DNA of 6,234 nt from Caldifarciminota bacterium (lineage in GTDB: Bacteria; Hydrothermota; E44-bin80): the NCBI GenBank assembly GCA_023127905.1, contig JAGMEZ010000226.1, positions 1-6,234 on the forward strand, in the 5' to 3' direction. Position numbers and translations under genes: made by a program. The notes under the pieces are model-generated. The model saw only the letters and a program-made list of their open reading frames with translations. It ran no database searches and was not told the DNA's origin. Shown here one piece after another: positions 4,700 to 6,234 of the stretch. Numbering within the stretch: position 1 is the first letter of the stretch; each line of letters opens with the position of its first letter.

Positions 4700-6234
4700 A
4701 TGGCTAAAAAATATGTCTATTTCTTTGGAGATAAAAAGGCTGAGGGCACAGGTACGATGAAGAATATCCTTGGAGGTAAAGGTGCTGGTCTTGCTGAGAT
4801 GACAAATATTTCAATTCCCGTCCCCCCTGGATTTACCATTTCCACTGAGGTTTGTACCCATTATTACGAAAATAACAAATACCCGATGGGGCTTGAAGAT
4901 GAAGTGAAAAAGCAGTTGACAATCGTTGAAAGTGTAACAGGCAAGAAATTTGGAGATATAGAGAACCCACTTCTTCTTTCCGTACGGTCAGGATCTCGGG
5001 TTTCTATGCCCGGAATGATGGATACTGTTCTCAACCTTGGACTTAATAATGCAACAACAGAAGGACTTTCAAAAAAATCAAACAATCCAAGATTTGCATA
5101 TGACTGCTATAGAAGATTAATTCAGATGTACGGTGATGTGGTTATGGGTGTTCCACATCACGAGTTTGAATCAATTCTTACCCGGTTGAAACAAGAGAAA
5201 GGAGCAAAACAGGATACAGAACTTGATGCAGAAGCTCTTAAGGAACTTGTAGGAAGATACAAGAAACTTATAAAAGACAAAAAGGGCAAAGATTTCCCGG
5301 AAGAACCCATCGAGCAGTTGTGGGGTGGAATAAAGGCAGTTTTTAAATCCTGGAATACAAAAAGGGCAATAGAATATAGAAAGATAAATAACATACCGGA
5401 TAACTGGGGAACAGCCGTAAATGTCCAGACAATGGTCTATGGAAATATGGGTAAACATAGTGCAACAGGCGTCGCATTTACAAGGAATCCTGCGACAGGG
5501 GAAAATGTCTTTTACGGTGAATACCTGGTCAATGCCCAGGGTGAGGATGTAGTAGCAGGCATTAGAACGCCTCATCCTTTAAATAAGATTCAGAAAGGTG
5601 ATTCAGACCTTATTTCCCTCGAAGAGGAAATGCCAGAAATTTACAATGAGCTATCTGAGATTAGAACAAAACTCGAAAAACATTTTCGCGACATTCAGGA
5701 TCTGGAATTTACTGCTGAGGAAAGAAAACTCTATCTTCTTCAAACAAGGACAGGAAAAAGAACAGCATTATCTGCCATTAAAACTGCAGTCGATATGGTC
5801 AAGGAAGAATTAATCACAAAGGGAGAGGCTGTAGCACGGATATCACCAGAGCATCTTGACCAGATGCTCCATCCTATGTTGGATCCCACTGCAAAATTCA
5901 CAGTTATAGCAAAAGGTTTACCTGCCTCTCCAGGCGCAGCATCAGGAAAAGTCGTTTTCTCATCGGACGAAGCAAAGGAGATCGTGAAAGATAAAAAGGA
6001 GCAGTTGATACTTGTCAGATTAGAAACCTCTCCTGAAGATGTTGGAGGAATGAATGCGGCTCAGGGTATACTGACTGCACGCGGAGGTATGACATCACAT
6101 GCAGCCGTTGTTGCGAGGGGAATGGGAAAACCATGTGTTGTCGGTTGTGAAGCAATAGTGGTCGATTATAAAAAAGAACAATTCACAGTTGGTGATAAGG
6201 TTGTCAAAAAAGGCGACTTGATAACCATAGATGG
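4700..6234 (+). CDS. ppdK: Pyruvate, phosphate dikinase (C-terminal domain beyond window edge)
   Basis: This cytoplasmic enzyme interconverts pyruvate, ATP and phosphate with phosphoenolpyruvate, AMP and pyrophosphate. Running toward PEP it supports gluconeogenesis; the reverse direction serves PPi-linked glycolysis in anaerobes. About 511 of the usual 880 or so residues are visible. The N-terminal ATP-grasp domain shows GGKGAGLAEM (25-34), PVPPGFTIS (40-48), SVRSGSRVSMPGMMDTVLNLG (94-114, with R96), FTRNPATGE (260-268), NAQGEDVVAGIRTP (278-291), and E336, Q348 and R350 of the nucleotide site in LEFT and LLQTRTGKRTA. The swivelling phosphohistidine domain follows, with LPASPGAASGKVV at about 412-424 and the catalytic H467 in GGMTSHAAVVARG. 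T465, two residues before it, is the position targeted by the PPDK regulatory protein in organisms that have one. The PEP/pyruvate barrel domain lies past base 6234. AAGGAGG four bases before the ATG confirms the start. It is transcribed divergently from the lipoprotein gene. No frameshift or missing catalytic residue was seen. Confidence 0.97.
   Translation, partial: MAKKYVYFFGDKKAEGTGTMKNILGGKGAGLAEMTNISIPVPPGFTISTEVCTHYYENNKYPMGLEDEVKKQLTIVESVTGKKFGDIENPLLLSVRSGSRVSMPGMMDTVLNLGLNNATTEGLSKKSNNPRFAYDCYRRLIQMYGDVVMGVPHHEFESILTRLKQEKGAKQDTELDAEALKELVGRYKKLIKDKKGKDFPEEPIEQLWGGIKAVFKSWNTKRAIEYRKINNIPDNWGTAVNVQTMVYGNMGKHSATGVAFTRNPATGENVFYGEYLVNAQGEDVVAGIRTPHPLNKIQKGDSDLISLEEEMPEIYNELSEIRTKLEKHFRDIQDLEFTAEERKLYLLQTRTGKRTALSAIKTAVDMVKEELITKGEAVARISPEHLDQMLHPMLDPTAKFTVIAKGLPASPGAASGKVVFSSDEAKEIVKDKKEQLILVRLETSPEDVGGMNAAQGILTARGGMTSHAAVVARGMGKPCVVGCEAIVVDYKKEQFTVGDKVVKKGDLITID

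Noticed and set aside
4175..4760. Plus-strand open frames across the lipoprotein 5' end and intergenic region (147 and 91 codons)
   Set aside because: They overlap the lipoprotein gene or ppdK in other frames, cross the repeat arrays and promoters, lack Shine-Dalgarno sites and encode no recognisable protein sequence.
5158..5575. Minus-strand open frames of 78 and 134 codons inside ppdK
   Set aside because: They are antisense to strongly conserved ppdK sequence, overlap each other and lack start signals, so they are shadows of the real gene.

Overview
This is an AT-rich bacterial window (by eye below 40% G+C). It holds five protein-coding genes, two of them cut by the window edges, and no RNA genes, transposases or CRISPR arrays. 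The lineage cannot be named from the sequence alone. A long lipoprotein-plus-beta-propeller gene, pyruvate phosphate dikinase and intergenic arrays of degenerate 7-base repeats would fit an uncultured anaerobe of the FCB or candidate-phylum type, but this is only an impression.

Layout. Four genes lie on the minus strand and are read right to left. They are a secreted lipoprotein with an Ig-like domain and a predicted seven-bladed propeller (4347 to 3133), L-lysine 6-aminotransferase (3027 to 1705), UDP-glucuronate decarboxylase (1546 to 599), and a polyprenyl-phosphate-mannose-synthase-like family 2 glycosyltransferase (597 to beyond the left edge). On the plus strand, ppdK (pyruvate, phosphate dikinase) starts at 4700 and runs off the right edge. 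Several starts were moved inward from the longest open frame: the decarboxylase and aminotransferase frames both extend to TTG codons that promoter or Shine-Dalgarno evidence argues against.

Regulation. The 352-base gap between the lipoprotein gene and ppdK is the most structured non-coding part. It carries two back-to-back sigma70-type promoters with mirrored architecture (17-base spacers, identical TAGTAT -10 boxes, -35 boxes 8 bases apart). Between the leftward promoter and the lipoprotein start there is a leader of about 230 bases. This leader is packed with two kinds of 7-base degenerate tandem repeat and a run of three small hairpins, two of which differ by a compensating base pair. A second good promoter (TTGACA-17-TATTAT), with a perfect 8-base inverted repeat just upstream, drives the decarboxylase/glycosyltransferase pair and predicts an almost leaderless mRNA. 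No convincing intrinsic terminator was found in the window.

How the genes work together. The decarboxylase (making UDP-xylose) and the glycosyltransferase (probably making a polyprenyl-linked mannose) are separated by one base and plausibly serve surface glycan synthesis. The lysine aminotransferase feeds lysine nitrogen and carbon into central metabolism or a specialised product. PpdK interconverts pyruvate and phosphoenolpyruvate. No direct pathway links all five. I see no clear new multi-gene system; the unusual material is mainly the regulatory and repeat structure at 4405-4651.
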